Below, piece by piece: positions 14,862 to 17,254 of a DNA stretch of 17,254 nucleotides. The stretch is taken from assembly GCA_946886365.1 (NCBI GenBank), contig CAMPIM010000084.1, positions 1-17,254 of the forward strand. The letters run 5' to 3'. The notes beneath the pieces were generated by a model that was not told where the DNA came from, ran no database searches, and saw only the letters and a list, made by a program, of their open reading frames with translations. Source of the stretch: an uncultured Novosphingobium sp. (lineage in GTDB: Bacteria > Pseudomonadota > Alphaproteobacteria > Sphingomonadales > Sphingomonadaceae). Position 1 is the stretch's first letter; each line of letters begins with the position of its first letter. A program made the position numbers and the translations under genes.

Positions 14862-14889
14862 TTTATGCGACCCTTGTCACATTACGCAA
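14862..14889 (-). promoter_or_regulatory. Candidate promoter of the GMC operon
   Basis: On the minus strand TTGCGT (14884-14889) and CATAAA (14862-14867) are 16 bases apart, facing the GMC start about 165 bases downstream. The -35 begins inside the gap after the ferredoxin stop. An operator-like site fills the spacer in the same arrangement as at the oxygenase promoter. Confidence 0.35.
14869..14878. promoter_or_regulatory. Operator candidate 7 (GACCCTTGTC on plus), in the GMC promoter
   Basis: Read on the minus strand as GACAAGGGTC, it matches GACAnnTGTC at seven of eight positions. It lies between the predicted -35 and -10 boxes. Weak alone; supported by position. Confidence 0.35.
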
Positions 14890-14910
14890 TGGCGGCCGAC
14901 CGCAGCTGTC

Positions 14911-15237
14911 TCAACTTACCTCCGCAGGCACCGCGACCTCTACCTGGCCATCCACGACACGTGTTTCGAACGTGCGGAGCGGCTTGTCCGTCAGCTGACC
15001 CTTGGGATTTCCGGTTCGCAGGTCGAAGGGCATGCCATGTTCGGGGCACAGCACCATGCAGCGCCTGATGCGTCCGGCTGCCAGGGAAAAAGCGCGATGC
15101 GTGCATTCATTTTGCACACAGAAAAACTCTCCGTCCGCATGACACAGCAGAAGGTCCAAGCCGTTCACTGTTATCGGCTTGCTGCTGTTGTTCGGCAGAT
15201 CGGCGGCCGCAGCGACGGGAAGGAAGTCGGCGCTCAT
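14911..15237 (-). CDS. Rieske-type [2Fe-2S] ferredoxin
   Basis: A 108-residue stand-alone Rieske ferredoxin. The cluster ligands are Cys45, His47, Cys64 and His67 (CTHRAF ... CPEHGMPFD), a C-x-H, 16 residues, C-x-x-H arrangement. The fold continues through TGNPKGQL and a closing strand (GQVEVAVPAEVS). Length and lack of other domains fit the electron carriers of Rieske oxygenases, which pass electrons from a reductase to the oxygenase; the oxygenase at 9262-10590 is the likely partner. The ATG at 15237 overlaps the stop codon of the SDR3 gene in an ATGA arrangement, so translation is coupled. Because its ribosome-binding sequence (GGAGG, 12 bases upstream) is distant, coupling probably matters. 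No cognate reductase gene is present here. Confidence 0.93.
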   Translation of the reverse strand: MSADFLPVAAAADLPNNSSKPITVNGLDLLLCHADGEFFCVQNECTHRAFSLAAGRIRRCMVLCPEHGMPFDLRTGNPKGQLTDKPLRTFETRVVDGQVEVAVPAEVS

Positions 15238-15998
15238 GCTATGGTCAAGCCTCCATCAACGACAAATTCGGCACCCGTCACATAGGACGCCTCTTGCGAT
15301 GCCAGGAACAGGGACATGTTCGCGACATCTTCCGGTCGGCCCAAGCGACCGAGCGGGATCGGCGCAGTGGCGGCGTCGATAGCGGCCGGATCGCCCTGAA
15401 GCAATTGATCGACCATCGGCGTTTCGATCGTACCGGGGTGCACCGAATTGCACCGGATGCCATAGGGCGCTTCATCGAGCGCGACACTTTTGGTCAGCGC
15501 ACGAACGGCCCCCTTGGTAGCGGCATAAGCAGCGCTTCTGTGAACGCCCGTCAATGCGGCAATGGACGAGATATTGACGATGGAACCGCCGCCATTGGCG
15601 CGCATGTACGGGATCACCGCCTGGCAACCCAGGAACGTGCCTCGCAAATTGATTTCGAAAAGGCGGTCAAGCATGGCGACAGGTGTGTCAGAAACATATG
15701 CCGCATGATAGATGCCCGCATTGTTCACGAGAATGTCGATGTGCCCGAACCGTTTAAGGGCGTCGGCGGCGAGTTCCTGCCATCCTTCTTCCTGACGGAC
15801 ATCCTGCGATCGGGACAACGCAATGCCGCCCTCCTGCGTGATGGATGCCGCGACCGCCGCAGCACCCGCTTCGTCAAGGTCCGTCAGGATCACCGACGCA
15901 CCTTCCCGAGCGAACAGGCGGGCAGTTGCCGCGCCCATGCCGTGCATCGAGCCAGCGCCTGTGATAATTGCCGTCTTGCCAGACAGTCGACTGCCCAA
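15234..15998 (-). CDS. Short-chain dehydrogenase/reductase, SDR3 (NAD-type)
   Basis: A classical SDR of 254 residues from the chosen start. The nucleotide loop is TGAGSMHGMG at 13-22, two residues longer than TGxxxGxG. The acidic LTDLDE after the second strand indicates NAD(H). NNAG, the Ser of NISS, and YAATK give the full catalytic set, and the protein ends SYVTGAEFVVDGG. I chose the TTG at 15998 (MGSRLSGKTAII) because AGGGAGAGG lies just upstream and the N-terminus then matches the family. The ATG at 16025 would add nine residues but has no ribosome-binding site, and a TTG at 16067 falls inside the operator palindrome. It is divergent from tetR and coupled to the ferredoxin. It is probably an alcohol dehydrogenase acting after hydroxylation (inference). 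Confidence 0.92.
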   Translation of the reverse strand: MGSRLSGKTAIITGAGSMHGMGAATARLFAREGASVILTDLDEAGAAAVAASITQEGGIALSRSQDVRQEEGWQELAADALKRFGHIDILVNNAGIYHAAYVSDTPVAMLDRLFEINLRGTFLGCQAVIPYMRANGGGSIVNISSIAALTGVHRSAAYAATKGAVRALTKSVALDEAPYGIRCNSVHPGTIETPMVDQLLQGDPAAIDAATAPIPLGRLGRPEDVANMSLFLASQEASYVTGAEFVVDGGLTIA

Positions 15999-16062
15999 CG
16001 CACCTCTCCCTACAGCCCGCTCCATACCCGGCGTGGTCGACCACCACAGCCTTTCAGAGACA

Positions 16063-16072
16063 GACAAATGTC
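16063..16072. promoter_or_regulatory. Operator candidate 8 (GACAAATGTC), between SDR3 and tetR
   Basis: Exact match to GACAnnTGTC in the divergent tetR/SDR3 region. On the plus strand it is followed by TATAAG (16074-16079), a fair -10 facing tetR, with a poor -35. It is 64 bases from the SDR3 start codon, so it can affect either gene. Confidence 0.6.
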
Positions 16073-16152
16073 ATATAAGGACCATCTATCGCGCCAGCGG
16101 AAAGCTGTAAAGCGATATCGTGCGCTAGGATACTATTTTTGCAACATCGGAG

Positions 16153-16181
16153 TTGACAGCTGTTTTCGAACCGACTTCACT
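16153..16181 (+). promoter_or_regulatory. Candidate tetR promoter with operator candidate 9
   Basis: A perfect TTGACA (16153-16158) is followed after 17 bases by TTCACT (16176-16181), matching three of six -10 positions. The -35 box is part of GACAGCTGTT (16155-16164), a seven-of-eight match to the shared palindrome. This is a layout expected for a repressor that limits its own synthesis. Confidence 0.4.
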
Positions 16182-16211
16182 TGAAACCTCACCCCGCTAT
16201 GATATGGTTCA

Positions 16212-17135
16212 ATGATGAAAAAACAGGGACTGGCGCCGCTCAAAGGTAAAGCGGAGAAAATATCGGCGAAGATCAAACCTCACAGTTTGAAAACAGATTC
16301 CGAGCCCAATACCCTTCAGTTTCTTCAAAGCGAGTTGCTTTCCGAACGGGAGAAGCTGGGGCAGCGCGCGCCGGGCAGAGCCCGCGTCGACCGGATCATC
16401 GAAGCGACGATTGAACTGCTCAAGGCGCATAAGCCAGCTGACATCTCCATCGCCATGATCGCCGACCATGGCGGCATCACCCGGACATCCATCTATTCCC
16501 ACTTCGCCAGCGTCGACGAGATATTGGGCCAGATCGCCATCCGCTTCGTCCAGCAGACTGGCGTCGAAGTTGAACGCTATGTTCGGCGGCGCAAGCCGGA
16601 AAGCCTGGAGCAACTGGTCACGTTGATGATCAAGGGCATCCAGGATTATTTCAACCAACCAAGTCCAGCAAAGCCAGGCGCGCTGGCCCGTCACATTCCG
16701 TTCGAATCCCGCCATTTGGTGCGGGATTTCGACAAGGTTGCTGCCCTGCCCTACCATACTTTGTGGCATACGGGCTGGGCGATCGAACCGCTGTCGGAAG
16801 AAGACCCGTTTCGTACCCTTGTCATCATCCAGTCAGCCATTTTCGAAGCCAGCATCCAGCAGCAGGGCAAGATAACGGATCTGGCGGTAAAGCAGGCGAC
16901 AGAAGTCGCGCTGGATTTTCTCGCCCGGGCCGAAGCGCGTTACGGTGCGGCGCCGGAAGAAACCACGACCGCAGAGCCCACGCCGGAAGACAGAATAATG
17001 GCGGCCGCCCGAACCCTGGCCGCGCACGACGACCCGGCACTCATTGAGATGGCCACGGCGCAGATCGAGTTGCTCGCGTCCACGGTCACCAAATTGGCGG
17101 CCAAGCCCGCAGCGAGGCGTCGCAAGAAAGCCTGA
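16212..17135 (+). CDS. TetR-family transcriptional regulator with long terminal extensions
   Basis: A 307-residue TetR-family regulator. The DNA-binding domain occupies about residues 55-105: RIIEATIELLKAHKP, then the helix-turn-helix MIADHGGITRTSIYSHF (82-98). TetR proteins are usually near 200 residues. This one adds about 50 residues in front, rich in Lys, and a tail beyond about 245 (TTTAEPTPEDR..., ending RRRKKA). The C-terminal ligand/dimer domain shows no recognisable motif. The start at 16212 (MMKK) has no good ribosome-binding sequence, so the first ATG or the next codon is uncertain. Palindromes at 16063 and 16155 lie upstream, suggesting autoregulation, and the same core precedes six other transcription units. 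It most likely represses the cluster until an intermediate binds; activation cannot be excluded. Confidence 0.9.
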   Translation: MMKKQGLAPLKGKAEKISAKIKPHSLKTDSEPNTLQFLQSELLSEREKLGQRAPGRARVDRIIEATIELLKAHKPADISIAMIADHGGITRTSIYSHFASVDEILGQIAIRFVQQTGVEVERYVRRRKPESLEQLVTLMIKGIQDYFNQPSPAKPGALARHIPFESRHLVRDFDKVAALPYHTLWHTGWAIEPLSEEDPFRTLVIIQSAIFEASIQQQGKITDLAVKQATEVALDFLARAEARYGAAPEETTTAEPTPEDRIMAAARTLAAHDDPALIEMATAQIELLASTVTKLAAKPAARRRKKA

Positions 17136-17159
17136 ATTGAGCAATGCCGACGCTGGGTG

Positions 17160-17204
17160 GGCACTTTCGGTGCCGTTCCCCGGCGCGGAGGTTCCCCGGC
17201 GCGG
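17160..17204. repeat. GC-rich direct repeat after tetR
   Basis: GTTCCCCGGCGCGG occurs at 17175-17188 and again at 17191-17204, a 16-base period. A five-pair hairpin, GGCAC (17160-17164) with GTGCC (17170-17174), lies just before. The 119 bases after tetR are more G/C-rich than the rest and show no gene start; the window ends before their context is clear. Confidence 0.5.
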
Positions 17205-17254
17205 CGTGCCCGTGTGCGGGGCGGGAGGCGGGGTTGGCGGAGTCGGTCGGGTGC

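Noticed and set aside
15676..15687. GACAGGTGTGTC inside SDR3
   Set aside because: A one-off resemblance within coding sequence, with the wrong centre length for the full match; expected by chance.
16026..16067. Start of SDR3 at 16067 (TTG)
   Set aside because: The codon lies within the palindrome at 16063-16072, and the added residues do not fit SDR N-termini.
1..17254. Mobile element, CRISPR array, tRNA or attachment site
   Set aside because: I saw no transposase or integrase frame, no regularly spaced repeats and no tRNA-like cloverleaf.

Overview
The window reads as one end of an accessory catabolic gene cluster in a high-GC alphaproteobacterium. A sphingomonad (Sphingobium/Novosphingobium type) is the best guess. 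The reasons are the split proton-translocating transhydrogenase (pntAA/pntAB), a large TonB-dependent receptor standing beside degradative oxidoreductases, and the general style of the proteins. The taxon is inferred from gene content, not proven. I see no transposase, integrase, tRNA, rRNA or CRISPR array.

Layout. 1-1317 (minus): the start of pntAB and all of pntAA, a housekeeping flank. 1526-2344 (minus): an SDR-fold protein that lacks the catalytic tyrosine. 2345-2833: a long regulatory region. 2834-3385 (plus): a VOC-superfamily protein. 3592-4386 (minus): a second SDR, downstream of a TonB-dependent receptor (4487-6871, minus) but separated from it by a terminator. 7201-7515 (plus): a NIPSNAP-like small protein. 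7611-11408 (minus): aldo/keto reductase, second VOC protein, Rieske oxygenase alpha subunit and SRPBCC protein. 11422-14694 (minus): a KstD-like flavoprotein and a GMC oxidoreductase. 14911-15998 (minus): a Rieske ferredoxin and a third SDR whose stop overlaps the ferredoxin start. 16212-17135 (plus): a divergently transcribed TetR-family regulator.

How the genes may work together (inference): the receptor imports a poorly soluble substrate. The Rieske oxygenase, fed by the ferredoxin, hydroxylates or demethylates it. SDR, GMC and AKR enzymes change alcohol/ketone oxidation levels, the KstD-like flavoprotein desaturates a ring ketone, and the VOC, SRPBCC and NIPSNAP-like proteins handle later intermediates. 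A steroid, terpenoid or similar alicyclic substrate fits, but the sequence does not identify it. No ferredoxin reductase, thiolase or acyl-CoA ligase is present, so the pathway must continue outside the window.

The most striking signal is regulatory. A short palindrome, GACAnnTGTC, occurs exactly five times that I found, all outside genes (about 0.26 expected by chance in the window with equal base frequencies). Four 7-of-8 versions also lie in promoter regions. The sites precede pntAA, SDR1/VOC1, the TonB receptor, the Rieske oxygenase, the GMC operon and the tetR/SDR3 divergent pair, and several overlap or sit between recognisable -35 and -10 hexamers. I propose that this is the operator of the TetR-family regulator at 16212, and that the regulon reaches the transhydrogenase.
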